A DNA stretch of 64,000 bases from Bradyrhizobium sediminis (GCF_018736085.1 NZ_CP076134.1:3668501-3732500), one strand, 5' to 3'. Shown: positions 52,592 through 62,014, counted from the stretch's first letter. The notes: generated by a model from the sequence alone, not told the origin. Translations and numbers: made by a program.

Positions 52592-53556
52592 TCGGCCTTC
52601 ATGCCGGCGGCCTTGACGATCGGCGCCCACTTCTCGTAGTCGGCCCGAATCTTGGCATCGAACGCTTTCGGCGAACTGCCGATCGGCGACGCGCCGAGCT
52701 TGGCCAGCCGCGCCTTCACGGCGTCCGTGTTCAAGGCCGCGACGAAGTCCTGCGAGAGTTTGGCAACGAGATCGGCGGGCATGCCGGCCGGCCCGAGCAG
52801 GCCCCACCAGACTTCTGTGTCGTAGCCCGGCACGGTCTCGGACATGCTCGGCACGTTGGGTAGCAGCGACGCCCGCGAAGCAGTGGTGACCGCGAGCGCA
52901 CGGACCGTGCCGGCCTCGAGCTGCGGGATTGATTCCGGCCCGTTGTTGAACGACATCGCAACCTGTCCGCCCAGGAGATCGTTGATGGCGGGTGCGCCGC
53001 CCCTGTAGGGAACGGCATTGAGATCAATCTTGGCGAGATTCTTCAGGAGTTCGCCGGCCAGGTGCGTCGATGTCCCGGTGCCCGCATAGGCAAAGGACAG
53101 GCTTCCCGGTTTGGCGCGCGCCTGCGCGATCATGTCGCCGAGCGACTTGAACGGGGAATCGGCACGCACCAGCAGGATGTTGGGCGACGACCCCAGCAGC
53201 GATATCGGCGTGAAGTCCTTGAACGTATCGTAGGGAATTTTCGGGTGCAGCAACGGATTGGTGGCGTGGCCGCTGGCGACGACGATCAGGGTGTAGCCGT
53301 CCGGCGGCGATGCGACGAGCGCCTGCGACGCGACCAGGCCGCCCGCCCCCGGCCGGTTTTCAACGACGACGGATTGACCCCATTGCTTTGAAACCACATC
53401 GCCCAGCGTGCGGGCGAGGATGTCGACGCCGCCACCGGCCGCATAGGGCACGAAGATATGCACGGGCTTCGACGGAAACGACGACTGCGCGGATGCAGTC
53501 ACACCCGCGCTCAACATCGCCGCCGCGACGACGGCCCACCTCAGAAAGCTGTCCAT
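52588..53556 (-). CDS. Tripartite tricarboxylate transporter receptor (TctC family), orphan
   Basis: A 322-aa periplasmic receptor with Sec signal (to about residue 24, ...ASAQ). ATG at 53556 follows GGGAGGGG. TctC text: PSKPVHIFVPYAAGGGVDIL, VVENRPGAGGLVASQALV and GSPPN-like loop LLGSSPNILLVRADSPFKSL. No tctA or tctB gene is adjacent, so it must use membrane components from elsewhere or serve as a sensor. It leads an operon with the LigI-like hydrolase and a hydroxyacid dehydrogenase. Confidence 0.92.
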   Translation of the reverse strand: MDSFLRWAVVAAAMLSAGVTASAQSSFPSKPVHIFVPYAAGGGVDILARTLGDVVSKQWGQSVVVENRPGAGGLVASQALVASPPDGYTLIVVASGHATNPLLHPKIPYDTFKDFTPISLLGSSPNILLVRADSPFKSLGDMIAQARAKPGSLSFAYAGTGTSTHLAGELLKNLAKIDLNAVPYRGGAPAINDLLGGQVAMSFNNGPESIPQLEAGTVRALAVTTASRASLLPNVPSMSETVPGYDTEVWWGLLGPAGMPADLVAKLSQDFVAALNTDAVKARLAKLGASPIGSSPKAFDAKIRADYEKWAPIVKAAGMKAE

Positions 53557-53749
53557 GGCACCCCTCCCGCTATTCATTATTTCGATTTCTTTTATCGCAC
53601 AGAGGCATACCCCAAAGGCACAGGTCGCCGCTACGATCGGCGCATGTTGACAATCCCGGAGATCGCGTCAAGTTTCGCCGCGCCGACAGAACGGCCGTGA
53701 TCGCGTCGCGAACGGAAACCGTCGCAAAAAAGCAATAAGGGAGAATTCG

Positions 53750-54304
53750 ATGGCGGCCGCCGAGGGACAAACCTCGCCTCAAGCTTCCGGGAAGAACTGG
53801 CACGAGGTGGTGCTGCAAACGCTCAAGCGCAACGACATCCGGCTGGTGCCCTACGTCCCCGACCGCGTGCTGACGACGCTGATCAAGAGCATTCACGCCG
53901 ATCCGTTCTTCACGACCTTTCCAACCGCGCGCGAGGAAGAAGCGGTCGGCATCATCTCCGGCGCCTGGATGGGCGGCATGCGCGGCGCCGTGCTGATGCA
54001 GACTTCCGGCTTCGCCACGCTGGCCAACGTGCTGGCGTCGCTGGTGGTACCCAGCCAGATCCCGCTGATCATGTTCGTATCAGAGCGCGGCACGCTGGGT
54101 GAATTCAACTACGGGCAGACGCTGGTGTGCCGCACCATGCGGCCAGTGCTGGATTCGCTGGCAATGGAGCATCACACCTGCACCAGGCTCGATGAATTCG
54201 AATTCATCGTCGATCGGTCGATCAAGCAAGCCATCACCACGCAGGCGCCGGTGGCGCTGATCCTGTCGCCGCTGTTGACCGGCGGCAAAGTCTTCGACAA
54301 GTGA
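53750..54304 (+). CDS. ThDP-dependent decarboxylase, alpha (Pyr-domain) subunit
   Basis: A 184-aa N-terminal-type ThDP-binding domain encoded alone, like the alpha subunit of sulfopyruvate decarboxylase (ComD) or phosphonopyruvate decarboxylase. The catalytic Glu lies in TAREEEAVGIISGAWMGG, followed by VLMQTSGFATLANVLASLVV. The next gene supplies the matching cofactor-binding half. Their ends meet within a few bases, so they form one unit. It is divergent from the TctC-hydrolase operon (193 bases), and the two may form one pathway. Confidence 0.88.
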   Translation: MAAAEGQTSPQASGKNWHEVVLQTLKRNDIRLVPYVPDRVLTTLIKSIHADPFFTTFPTAREEEAVGIISGAWMGGMRGAVLMQTSGFATLANVLASLVVPSQIPLIMFVSERGTLGEFNYGQTLVCRTMRPVLDSLAMEHHTCTRLDEFEFIVDRSIKQAITTQAPVALILSPLLTGGKVFDK

Positions 54305-54312
54305 GTGAAGCC

Positions 54313-54927
54313 ATGAACACGGCAACCAACGGCCCCGCCCGCAACACCAAGGTGATGAACCGGTTCGATCTCACTTCGAGGCTGGTCGCGAAGCTGAAGA
54401 ACGAGGAAGCCGTGATCGGCGGCATCGGCAACACCAATTTCGACCTGTGGGCCGCCGGCCACCGGCCGCAGAATTTCTACATGCTGGGCAGCATGGGGCT
54501 GGCCTTCCCGATCGCACTCGGCGTCGCGCTGGCGCAGCCGAAGCGCCACGTCTTTGCGCTGGAAGGCGACGGCTCGCTGCTGATGCAACTGGGATGCCTG
54601 TCCACCATCGCGACGCTGAAGCCGAACAACCTCACCATGATCGTGATGGACAACGGCATCTACCAGATCACCGGCGCGCAGCCGACCCCGGCCGCGGCGG
54701 TGGCGGACATCATCGCCATCGCCATCGGCTGCGGTCTTTCGAACAGCGCCTGGGCGGCCGACGAGGAGGATTTCGAGCGTCTCGTCGATCAATCGATGAC
54801 GGCCTCCGAGCCTGTGCTGATCGGGGTGCGCATCGACGACAAGCCGGGGGTCGGCGTCACCCGCCGCGATCCCGTGCAGATCCGGGAGCGCTTCATGCAC
54901 GGCATCGGCGTGCGGGAACCGCTATAA
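54313..54927 (+). CDS. ThDP-dependent decarboxylase, beta (PP-domain) subunit
   Basis: A 204-aa C-terminal-type ThDP domain. The ThDP-Mg motif starts at EGDGSLLMQLGC and ends at VMDNGIYQITGA, as in sulfopyruvate/phosphonopyruvate decarboxylase beta subunits. ATG at 54313 is taken as start; a GTG at 54301 overlapping the alpha stop is the alternative. Together with the alpha subunit it should decarboxylate a substituted pyruvate to an aldehyde. Which one cannot be told; no phosphonate or sulfonate genes are seen nearby. Confidence 0.88.
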   Translation: MNTATNGPARNTKVMNRFDLTSRLVAKLKNEEAVIGGIGNTNFDLWAAGHRPQNFYMLGSMGLAFPIALGVALAQPKRHVFALEGDGSLLMQLGCLSTIATLKPNNLTMIVMDNGIYQITGAQPTPAAAVADIIAIAIGCGLSNSAWAADEEDFERLVDQSMTASEPVLIGVRIDDKPGVGVTRRDPVQIRERFMHGIGVREPL

Positions 54928-55004
54928 AAAGAGGCATTAACCAAAGGGCATCGTCAGTTCGCATCTGCGGAATATCCTGCCGCCAATCGTGTTATCCCAT
55001 TCCC

Positions 55005-55361
55005 ATGACGATGCCCCTTCGAATATTCGCCTGGCTGCTCGCCGCGGCGGTGGCCTTTGCGACGCTGGGGCCGCCGGGATTGCGGCCGCATTCCGACCTC
55101 GGTCAGAACGGCGAACACGCCCTCGCCTTCGTCCTGATCGGGCTCGCCTTCGGCCTCGCCTATACGCAGCGCCGCCTGCTGACGGCGGCGGCCGCCGTTG
55201 TGATGATCGGCCTGATCGAGGTCCTGCAATTCTGGGCGCCGGGACGGCATGCACGATGGTCGGATTTCGTCGTCGACGCGCTCGCCGCCTGCGTCGGCCT
55301 CGCCGCAGCGGCGGCGCTGGACTGGGCCATCCAGCGATCCCGCACCCAGACTTCGCAATAA
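55005..55361 (+). CDS. VanZ-like small membrane protein
   Basis: A 118-aa protein with three to four membrane spans. ATG at 55005 is chosen at the beginning of the first helix; upstream the frame is a shadow of the decarboxylase gene. VanZ-family text: DLGQNGEHALAFVLIGLAFG and LIEVLQFWAPGRHARWSDFV followed by VDALAACVG. The function of the family is unclear. A hairpin follows directly after the stop. Confidence 0.85.
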   Translation: MTMPLRIFAWLLAAAVAFATLGPPGLRPHSDLGQNGEHALAFVLIGLAFGLAYTQRRLLTAAAAVVMIGLIEVLQFWAPGRHARWSDFVVDALAACVGLAAAAALDWAIQRSRTQTSQ

Positions 55362-55368
55362 ACGTCCC

Positions 55369-55387
55369 CGCGGGACCGAGTCCCGCG
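55369..55387 (+). terminator. Hairpin directly after the VanZ-like gene
   Basis: CGCGGGAC (55369-55376) and GTCCCGCG (55380-55387) form an 8-bp stem with a CGA loop, starting seven bases after the stop codon. No T-run follows, so termination would be weak or Rho-aided. Confidence 0.4.
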
Positions 55388-55419
55388 AGGATCAATCTCA
55401 GAAGATTCCGTCGAGCGGG

Positions 55420-55530
55420 TCAGTCGATGATCCTGATAATCCTGCGCGTCCGCGGCTCGACGATCACCCGCCGGTCGTTCACGACCGCATAACGATATTC
55501 GGTGTGGCTCGGAACCGACGGGCAAATCAG
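55420..55530 (-). pseudogene. DUF1236 C-terminal fragment
   Basis: The minus strand encodes EYRYAVVNDRRVIVEPRTRR followed by IIRIID and a stop at 55420. This is the hallmark end of DUF1236 envelope proteins of Rhizobiales. The expected signal peptide and low-complexity first part are absent; upstream text is Cys-rich and unrelated. A 74-aa open frame (to 55644) contains it, but is better explained as a truncated gene than as a real small protein. Confidence 0.55.
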
Positions 55531-55735
55531 TAGAGGATTACACCGTGCCTTGCAGTCCCGAAAATGGAAGGCGTAGCAGCAGAGGCACCTTCCTTGCTGC
55601 CGATCAGGTCGAACAATGCCCGCAGCTCGAGCCCAAGCTGACATCGCCGTGAGACACCCGGATTTCGGCTATTGACCCAACTCGGAAATCGCGTCTCTTT
55701 GATGAACGCTCGTTGTCATGTCGCTAAACTGGGAT

Positions 55736-55753
55736 TGCAAAACATATTTTGCA
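55736..55753. other. Perfect inverted repeat TGCAAAA-CATA-TTTTGCA
   Basis: A 7-bp perfect dyad with a 4-base spacer in an otherwise featureless AT-rich stretch, 24 bases beyond the stop of the 55777-56106 gene. Role unknown: it could be an operator-like site or a weak terminator stem. Confidence 0.35.
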
Positions 55754-55776
55754 TCAAATCGCTTCGCGATAGAGCC

Positions 55777-56106
55777 CTACCATCCGGTCCGCTTCTTTAG
55801 TTTCTTCACGCGATGCTTCTGATAGTCGAGCACGGCCGCCGCGAAGGGGAGCGTGCGGCGCACGCGCACGTGGGTAAGCGAGATCACGACCGCGCTCTCG
55901 ACGTCCTCGGGCTGGATGTGGCACATGATTCCGCCGGCATCACCAAGGTAGGAGATTTTCGAGACGGTCTCGATGGACCTGACGGCTGCCGGATTCTGCT
56001 GTCGAGCGAGATGCTCGATCAGGTCGGGCATCAAGGCGACCTCGAACGGCACCGCCGCATCTAGAATGGCCATGAGTTCGCGAGTCTTCTTCGGCTTATC
56101 GAGCAT
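55777..56106 (-). CDS. Hypothetical protein (109 aa)
   Basis: No family recognised. The product begins MLDKPKKTRELMAILDAAVP and is well balanced in composition, with a helix-rich first half and beta-like VESAVVISLTHVRVRR, ending in a basic tail KHRVKKLKKRTGW. ATG at 56106 is chosen over a GTG at 56115; the ribosome site is weak. It may be a genuine strain- or genus-level protein, being bordered by decayed gene fragments on both sides. Confidence 0.55.
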   Translation of the reverse strand: MLDKPKKTRELMAILDAAVPFEVALMPDLIEHLARQQNPAAVRSIETVSKISYLGDAGGIMCHIQPEDVESAVVISLTHVRVRRTLPFAAAVLDYQKHRVKKLKKRTGW

Positions 56107-56189
56107 CGGCGTCACCCGTTTGATATTGAGCGTGATGATTCGATCATTGCTGATGATAGGGAATAGGGCTCAGTAGAGCCACTCCAGAT

Positions 56190-56297
56190 GCGTCGCACAG
56201 TCGCCGTTTCGCGGCGCAGATGATCGCGATCTTCAAGGAAGCCACCCGGCTCGAAGCCGACTTCTGGGAAATGGGCTGGCGCGCGGATAAGCGTTGA
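56190..56297 (+). pseudogene. TenA/PqqC-like C-terminal gene remnant
   Basis: The plus strand reads RRFAAQMIAIFKEATRLEAD then FWEMGWRADKR and a TGA at 56295. The pattern IFxxATRxExxFWxMxWR is that of the last helix of TenA (thiaminase II) family proteins. Nothing recognisable of the family remains upstream (56116-56190). It is therefore a fragment left by a deletion. The assignment rests on ~30 residues. Confidence 0.45.
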
Positions 56298-56361
56298 ATG
56301 GTCACTGACCACGTACCGAGTCGGAAGGCGTGTGAAACATCGTTGCCAGAGGCACCAGGAT

Positions 56362-57861
56362 CTAGTCCTCGTTCGCCTTGAACCGTCCCAGTCCCTTCAG
56401 CACGAACGGCGCCACCAGCGCGATCAGCGCGATGCCGAGCAGCGTCGCCGACATCGGGCTCTGCAGCAGCGCCAGGGGATCGCCGAGGCTGATCGCCAGC
56501 GCGCGGCGCAACTGGCTTTCGGCGATCGGTCCTAGGATGAGACCGATGACGACAGGCGCGATCGAAAAATCGAACCTGCGCATCAAAAAGCCCATCACTC
56601 CGAAGCCCGCCAGCATCGACAGTTCGACGACCGACGGCTTCGCCGCGATGGTGCCCATCGTCGCGAACACGAGAATCCCGGCGTAAAGCCACGGCTGCGG
56701 GATCGCGAGCAGTTTCACCCACAAGCCGACCAGCGGCAGATTGAGAACCAGCAGCATGCAGTTGGCGATGAACAGGCTTGCGATCAGGCCCCACACCAGG
56801 TCGGGCCGCTCGGCGAACAACAGCGGTCCCGGGTTCAGGCCGTATTGCTGAAAGCCCGCCAGCATCATCGCGGCGGTTGCCGATGTCGGAAGCCCAAGCG
56901 TCAGCAACGGCACGAGGGTGCCGGCAGCGGAGGCGTTGTTGGCGGCTTCGGGCCCCGCGACGCCTTCGATCGCGCCCTTGCCGAATTCCTCCGGATGCTT
57001 CGCCAGCCGCTTCTCGGTGGAGTAGGACAGAAATGTCGGAATCTCCGCGCCGCCGGCGGGAAGCGCGCCGATCGGAAAGCCGAACATCGTCCCGCGCAGC
57101 CACGGTTTCCATGACCGCTTCCAGTCCTCCTTCGTCATCCATAGCGAGCCGCGCACCGGCTCGAGCTTCTCCTCGGTGTGATGACGGCGCGATGCGACGT
57201 AGAGCGCCTCCCCCAGGGCGAACAGGCCGACCGCAAGCGTCGTCACTTCGACGCCATCGAGCAGTTCGGGGATGCCGAAAGCGAGCCGGGCCTGGCCGGT
57301 GAGCTTGTCGATGCCAACAAGCCCGAGCGTCAGCCCGATGAACAGGCTGGTCAGTCCGCGGATCGGCGAATCTCCGAAGGTTGCCGACACCGTAACGAAG
57401 GCCACGCACATCAACGCAAAATAATCCTCAGGCCCGAAGCGCACCGCAAAATCGACCAGCCACGGCGCCAGAAACGCCAGGCCAATGGTGGCGATGGTGC
57501 CCGCGACGAACGAGCCGATCGCAGCGGTCGCAAGCGCGGGACCGCCGCGGCCGGCCTTGGCCATCTTGTTGCCCTCGAGCGCGGTCGCCATCGATGCGCT
57601 CTCGCCGGGCGTGTTGATGAGGATGGCGGTGGTCGATCCGCCGTACATGCCGCCGTAATAGATGCCGGCGAACATGATCAGCGAACCGCCGGGATCGAGC
57701 TTGTAGGTCACCGGCAGCAGCAACGCGACCGTGAGCGCGGGACCGATGCCGGGCAGCACGCCCACCGCGGTGCCGAGCAGCACGCCGATCAGCGCATAAA
57801 GCAGGTTCATGGGCTGGGCGGCGACGGCCATGCCATGCGCGAGCGCGGCGAAGGTGTCCAT
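56362..57861 (-). CDS. Tripartite tricarboxylate transporter large permease (TctA family)
   Basis: A 499-aa membrane protein with about 12 spans. ATG at 57861 shares a base with the tctB stop (TAATG arrangement). TctA text: [20 protein letters not shown] (residues ~38-57), [20 protein letters not shown] followed by GESAS, and [19 protein letters not shown] in the second half, a repeat of the first motif. Complete and of normal length. Third gene of tctC-tctB-tctA. Confidence 0.95.
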   Translation of the reverse strand: MDTFAALAHGMAVAAQPMNLLYALIGVLLGTAVGVLPGIGPALTVALLLPVTYKLDPGGSLIMFAGIYYGGMYGGSTTAILINTPGESASMATALEGNKMAKAGRGGPALATAAIGSFVAGTIATIGLAFLAPWLVDFAVRFGPEDYFALMCVAFVTVSATFGDSPIRGLTSLFIGLTLGLVGIDKLTGQARLAFGIPELLDGVEVTTLAVGLFALGEALYVASRRHHTEEKLEPVRGSLWMTKEDWKRSWKPWLRGTMFGFPIGALPAGGAEIPTFLSYSTEKRLAKHPEEFGKGAIEGVAGPEAANNASAAGTLVPLLTLGLPTSATAAMMLAGFQQYGLNPGPLLFAERPDLVWGLIASLFIANCMLLVLNLPLVGLWVKLLAIPQPWLYAGILVFATMGTIAAKPSVVELSMLAGFGVMGFLMRRFDFSIAPVVIGLILGPIAESQLRRALAISLGDPLALLQSPMSATLLGIALIALVAPFVLKGLGRFKANED

Positions 57862-58364
57862 TACAGCAGTCTTTCCAGAGGGCCGGCGGGAAGGCTCAAC
57901 GTCAGCAGCCGATCGAAAGCGAGATAGATCACGGTGGTCATCACGAGGGCGATGGCAGAGTCGGCGAGAATGGCGCGCCGTCCAAAGGCCGCCGATGTGG
58001 TGACGAACTGCGCCGACGTCGCCAGGATAAAGCCGCCGCCAAGACCGATGATGGCAATCAGAAGCGCAAGCCCGGCGAGAATCAGCCACACCGCCTTGGG
58101 ATCGGCGCTTTCGCGCGGCGGCAGATTGCCGCGCAGCGCGTCGATCAGATTGCCGATCGAAAGAATGCCGAGCCCGACGGCGATGACGACCGGCATCGCC
58201 TCGGGCCCCATTCCGTAGACCGTGTTGGATTGCAGTCGGCTCGCGTCCCAAACCAGCACCCCGGCAAGGGCCGCGAGCGCCAGGGCAATGACGAGACCCG
58301 CGGAATCGACGCGATGCGACGCCGGGCCATGTGGAAGATCACCGGGCGCGCCGTCCGGCGTCAT
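57861..58364 (-). CDS. Tripartite tricarboxylate transporter small permease (TctB family)
   Basis: A 167-aa protein with four hydrophobic segments (about residues 21-40, 57-75, 92-128 and 136-155) as in TctB. The start overlaps the tctC stop (ATGA at 58361-58364). TctB proteins are poorly conserved, so the call rests on position, size and topology. Confidence 0.9.
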   Translation of the reverse strand: MTPDGAPGDLPHGPASHRVDSAGLVIALALAALAGVLVWDASRLQSNTVYGMGPEAMPVVIAVGLGILSIGNLIDALRGNLPPRESADPKAVWLILAGLALLIAIIGLGGGFILATSAQFVTTSAAFGRRAILADSAIALVMTTVIYLAFDRLLTLSLPAGPLERLL

Positions 58365-59329
58365 GATTTGACGAGGCCGACCGACTTCAACACGTCGGTG
58401 ACGCGCACAGTTTCCTTCTTCAGGAAATCCGCGAACGCATCGCCGCCAAGATAGGCGTCATCCCAACCCTTCTGCTTGAGGATGTCCCTCCAGGCGTCGG
58501 ACTTGGCCATCTTCTCCACCGCATCGCTCAGGGTCTTGCGCTGTTCCGCCGTGATGCCGGGAGGTGCGACCACCGAGCGCCAGTTGGCCAGCACCAGGTC
58601 GATCCCCTGTTCCTTGAAGGTCGGAATATCGACGCCGGCCAGGCGCTTTTCCGACGTCACGCCGAGCGCGCGCAGTTTGCCGGACTTGATCTGACCTGCG
58701 TATTCGCTCAGTCCTGAAATGCCCGCGGTGACTTTCGCGCCCAGAATGGCCGCCAGCGACTCGCCACCTCCGGAAAATGGAATGTAGTTGATCTTCTTCG
58801 GGTCGGCGCCGACCGTCCGCGCGAACAGTGCCGCCATCACGTGGTCGACGCCCCCGGCCGAGCCGCCGGCAAACGTTACCTTGGCGATATCCGCCTTGAG
58901 GGCGGCGGCAAGATCCTGCGCCGTCTTGATCGGTGAATTCGCCGGCACCACGATCACCTGGACCTCCTCGGTGAGGCGCGCAATCGGCGTCACCTGATCG
59001 AGCGTGACCGGCGATTTGTTCATGGCCAGCGCCCCGACCATGACGAAGCCGTTCACCATCATCTGGTTGCCATCGCCCTTGGCGCCGTTGACGAACTGCG
59101 CGATGCCGACGCTGCCACCGGCGCCTGCAACGTTGGTGACCTGGACGCTGCGCGCGATACCGGCGGCGACAAGGGCTTGCTGCATCGCGCGCGCGGTCTG
59201 ATCCCAGCCGCCGCCGGGGGCTGCGGGCGCCATCACCTTGAGTTCGAGCTGCTGCGAGAGGGCCGGACAGCCGGCCGCAAGCGTCAGCGCGACGACGGCG
59301 CCGAGCAGGCGCGCATGAAACGGGATCAT
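58361..59329 (-). CDS. Tripartite tricarboxylate transporter receptor (TctC family)
   Basis: A 322-aa periplasmic receptor with signal (to about residue 26, ...CPALSQ; the Cys at 21 could even make it a lipoprotein). ATG at 59329 has GGAGGA upstream. It shows LKVMAPAAPGGGWDQTARAM, the typical ligand-loop start, and VTNVAGAGGSVGIAQFVNG. It belongs to a complete tctCBA operon; the two-component genes tctDE often found with it are absent. Likely ligand: a di- or tricarboxylate. Confidence 0.93.
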   Translation of the reverse strand: MIPFHARLLGAVVALTLAAGCPALSQQLELKVMAPAAPGGGWDQTARAMQQALVAAGIARSVQVTNVAGAGGSVGIAQFVNGAKGDGNQMMVNGFVMVGALAMNKSPVTLDQVTPIARLTEEVQVIVVPANSPIKTAQDLAAALKADIAKVTFAGGSAGGVDHVMAALFARTVGADPKKINYIPFSGGGESLAAILGAKVTAGISGLSEYAGQIKSGKLRALGVTSEKRLAGVDIPTFKEQGIDLVLANWRSVVAPPGITAEQRKTLSDAVEKMAKSDAWRDILKQKGWDDAYLGGDAFADFLKKETVRVTDVLKSVGLVKS

Positions 59330-59725
59330 CGGAGTTCCTCCAGGCCTATGCGGGGCGGCTATTGTTGACGATTGGCCGCCGTGTCATTTCGTCGCATATC
59401 AACTGGAAAATCCGCCGCTGTCCAGAAAGGACTGTTCGCCGGCGCCGTGTTTCGCTGCAAAAACGCGATTACGGTGTGGAAAGCGTCAGAGTGGTGGCCA
59501 GCACCGCCTTGCCGGCGCCGGACGCCACCATCGCGACGCGGCCGCCGACTTTTGTCAGCGAACGCATGATCTCGCGGCTCTACATCCTGGTCAGCACATC
59601 GCGACCTGCATTCATCCGTGGGTGAATGCGTATTCGCTGGCGGATTGGTGAATTCCGCCTTGCCGCGCACGTCGCCATGAAGAACGCCGCTCCGGATCTC
59701 CGGAGCGGCGCTCGTCGCTCAGTCC
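59330..59725. other. Spacer between tctC and the acyl-CoA synthetase, no gene seen
   Basis: Several short open frames exist on both strands, but none has a ribosome site plus recognisable product. The left end should carry the tctCBA promoter (59330-59400, around TTGTTGACGATT on the complementary side). The right end carries the terminator hairpin at 59680-59710. Confidence 0.55.
59680..59710 (-). terminator. Terminator hairpin after the ADP-forming synthetase gene
   Basis: CGCCGCTCCGG (59685-59695) pairs perfectly with CCGGAGCGGCG (59700-59710), loop ATCT. On the minus strand it is followed by TTCTTC, a short imperfect T-run. It lies 16 bases after the synthetase stop. Confidence 0.65.
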
Positions 59726-61855
59726 TTACAGCAGGCCCGCGCCGCGCGCCCATTTGTATTTGGCGCCGAGCACCTCGACCGGCAATTCGGTCGAGTAGGC
59801 ATAGGCCGGAATGCCGTTCTGGTAGAGATATTCGGCGGCCTCCTCGACCTCGACGTCGCCGGCGAGCGAAGCGACGATCGGTTTCACGAAGCCCTTGGCC
59901 TCCATCTCCTTCTTCACCTCGACCATGTTGCGGGCGAACACCATCGGCGGGGTGACGATGGTGTGCCAGTAGCCGAGGATCAGCGAATGGATGCGCTCGT
60001 CCGACAGCCCGAGCTTGACGGTGTTGACGTAGGTGATCGGCGGCTCGCCGCCGGTGATGTCGACCGGGTTGCCGGCGGCGCCGAACGGCGGGATGAACTT
60101 GCGGAATGCCGCATCCAGATCCGGCGGCATCGCCATCAGCGAGAGACCGTTGTCTACAACCGAATCGGACAACAGCACGCCGGAGCCGCCCGCGCCGGTG
60201 ATGATCAGCACGTTCTCGCCCTTCGGCGTCGGCAACACCGGCACGCCGCGGGCGAATTCGAGCAATTGCCGCAGGCTGCGGGCGCGGATCACGCCGGACT
60301 GCTTGAACACGTCCTCGTAGATCTTATCGTTGCCGGCGAGCGCGCCGGTGTGCGAGGACGCGGCCTTGGCGCCCGCCGAGGTGCGGCCGGCCTTGAGCAC
60401 GATCACCGGCTTCTTCTTCGAAACCCGCTTGGCGGCGACCGCGAAGGCGCGGCCATCCTTCAGGTCCTCGCAGTGCTGGGCGATGAGGTTGGTGTTCGGG
60501 TCCTGCTCGAAGAAGGCCAAGAGATCGTCCTCGTCGATGTCGGACTTGTTGCCGAGGCCGACGATCGCGGAGACGCCCATCTTGGCCGAGCGCGAGAAGC
60601 CGATGATCGCCATGCCGATGCCGCCGGACTGCGACGACAGCGCCGCGTGGCCCTTGACGTCGTAGGCGGTGCAGAACGTGGCGCAGAGATTGGCGGGGGT
60701 ATAGTAGAACCCGTAGATGTTCGGCCCCATCAGGCGGACGTTGTACTTGTTGCCGACTTCGACGATTTCGGCCTGCAATTCAGGCGCGCCCGCCTCGGCG
60801 AAGCCCGACGGAATCAGAACGGCGCCGGGAATTTTCTTCTCGCCGCACTCGACCAGCGCGCCGGCGACGAACTTCGCCGGGATCGCGAACACCGCGGTGT
60901 CGATCACGCCAGGCACATCCTTGACGCTCTTGTAGGCCTTGTAGCCGAGAATCTCGGCGGCCTTCGGATGGATCGGATAGATCTCGCCCTTGTAGCCGCC
61001 GTTGATCAGGTTCTTCATCACCGAGTTGCCGATCTTGCCGTCTTCGGCGGAGGCGCCGATCACGGCAACCGCCTTCGGCATCATGATGCGGTTCATCGCG
61101 GTGACGATTTCCTCGTTCGAGCGCGGCGCCGGACGCGGCTTGTAGTCGAAATCGACGACGATGCGCACGTCGGCGGCGATCGCGTCGTTCTTGGTGGCGA
61201 ATACCGGGTTGAGGTCGAGTTCGACGATTTCAGGGAAATCGCTGACGAGCTGCGACACCTTGACGATGACGTCTGCCAGCGCGTCGCGGCTAACCGGATC
61301 GCCGCCGCGCACGCCCTTCAGCATGTCATGGGCCTGGATGCCGTCGAGCATCGACAAGGCGTCGTCCTTGGTCGCAGGCGCGAGCCGGAAGGTGATGTCC
61401 TTCAAAATCTCGACCAGCACGCCGCCGAGGCCGAAGGCCACCAGCTTGCCGAACGAGCCGTCGGTGATGGAGCCGATGATGACCTCGGTGCCGCCGGCCA
61501 GCATCTGCTGGACCTGGACGCCTTCGATCTTGGCGTCGGCCTTGTACTTCTTCGCATTCGCCAGAATGGTGTCATAGGTCTTCTCGGCGTCGGCGGCGGT
61601 CTTGACGCCGACCACCACGCCGCCCGCTTCGGTCTTGTGCAGAATGTCCGGCGAGACGATCTTCATCACCACCGGAAAACCCATGCCGGAGGCGATCTTG
61701 CCGGCGTCGGCGGCCGACTTGGCGACGCCCTCCTTCGGGACCGGGATGCCGTAGGCATCGCACACCAGTTTGCCTTCCGGCGCCGTCAGGCTGGTGCGTT
61801 TGTCCGCCTTGACGGAATCGAGGATTTTGCGGACCGCATCTTTGGAATTCGACAT
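59726..61855 (-). CDS. ADP-forming acyl-CoA synthetase (acetate--CoA ligase family)
   Basis: A 709-aa cytoplasmic enzyme; ATG at 61855 follows AAGGAGGG. Domain order: ATP-grasp first (residues ~10-235, with VMKIVSPDILHKTEAGGVVV), then the CoA-binding Rossmann domain (from ~250, MPKAVAVIGASAEDGKIG), then the ligase domains with the phospho-His motif ASSHTGALAGN. This is the reverse of the common alpha-beta order. It should make an acyl-CoA from acid, ATP and CoA. Divergent from GntR-oxc, so oxalate, formate or a related acid is a natural substrate guess. Confidence 0.9.
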   Translation of the reverse strand: MSNSKDAVRKILDSVKADKRTSLTAPEGKLVCDAYGIPVPKEGVAKSAADAGKIASGMGFPVVMKIVSPDILHKTEAGGVVVGVKTAADAEKTYDTILANAKKYKADAKIEGVQVQQMLAGGTEVIIGSITDGSFGKLVAFGLGGVLVEILKDITFRLAPATKDDALSMLDGIQAHDMLKGVRGGDPVSRDALADVIVKVSQLVSDFPEIVELDLNPVFATKNDAIAADVRIVVDFDYKPRPAPRSNEEIVTAMNRIMMPKAVAVIGASAEDGKIGNSVMKNLINGGYKGEIYPIHPKAAEILGYKAYKSVKDVPGVIDTAVFAIPAKFVAGALVECGEKKIPGAVLIPSGFAEAGAPELQAEIVEVGNKYNVRLMGPNIYGFYYTPANLCATFCTAYDVKGHAALSSQSGGIGMAIIGFSRSAKMGVSAIVGLGNKSDIDEDDLLAFFEQDPNTNLIAQHCEDLKDGRAFAVAAKRVSKKKPVIVLKAGRTSAGAKAASSHTGALAGNDKIYEDVFKQSGVIRARSLRQLLEFARGVPVLPTPKGENVLIITGAGGSGVLLSDSVVDNGLSLMAMPPDLDAAFRKFIPPFGAAGNPVDITGGEPPITYVNTVKLGLSDERIHSLILGYWHTIVTPPMVFARNMVEVKKEMEAKGFVKPIVASLAGDVEVEEAAEYLYQNGIPAYAYSTELPVEVLGAKYKWARGAGLL

Positions 61856-62000
61856 TGGCTTCCCTCCTTGGCGTCTGTTTTTTGGTTCGCTGGCAGCGCG
61901 TGCGGGCGTCAGGACTGCAAATTCCCGGCGCACATTCAATCGAGGTTCCCGATGATCGCTTACGCGGGTCCGCGTTGGCTGCGGTATTCCTGGGTGGTAG

Positions 62001-62010
62001 TGGTCGACCA
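62001..62010. promoter_or_regulatory. Palindrome TGGTCGACCA, possible third GntR site
   Basis: A perfect 10-bp palindrome of the same TGG-N4-CCA form as the two repeated sites downstream, twelve bases before the first of them. It may be an additional half- or full-strength operator. Confidence 0.4.
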
Positions 62011-62014
62011 CCTA

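Noticed and set aside
59359..59670. 103-codon frame between tctC and the synthetase
   Set aside because: No start signal, no family, and unlike the codon pattern of neighbours.
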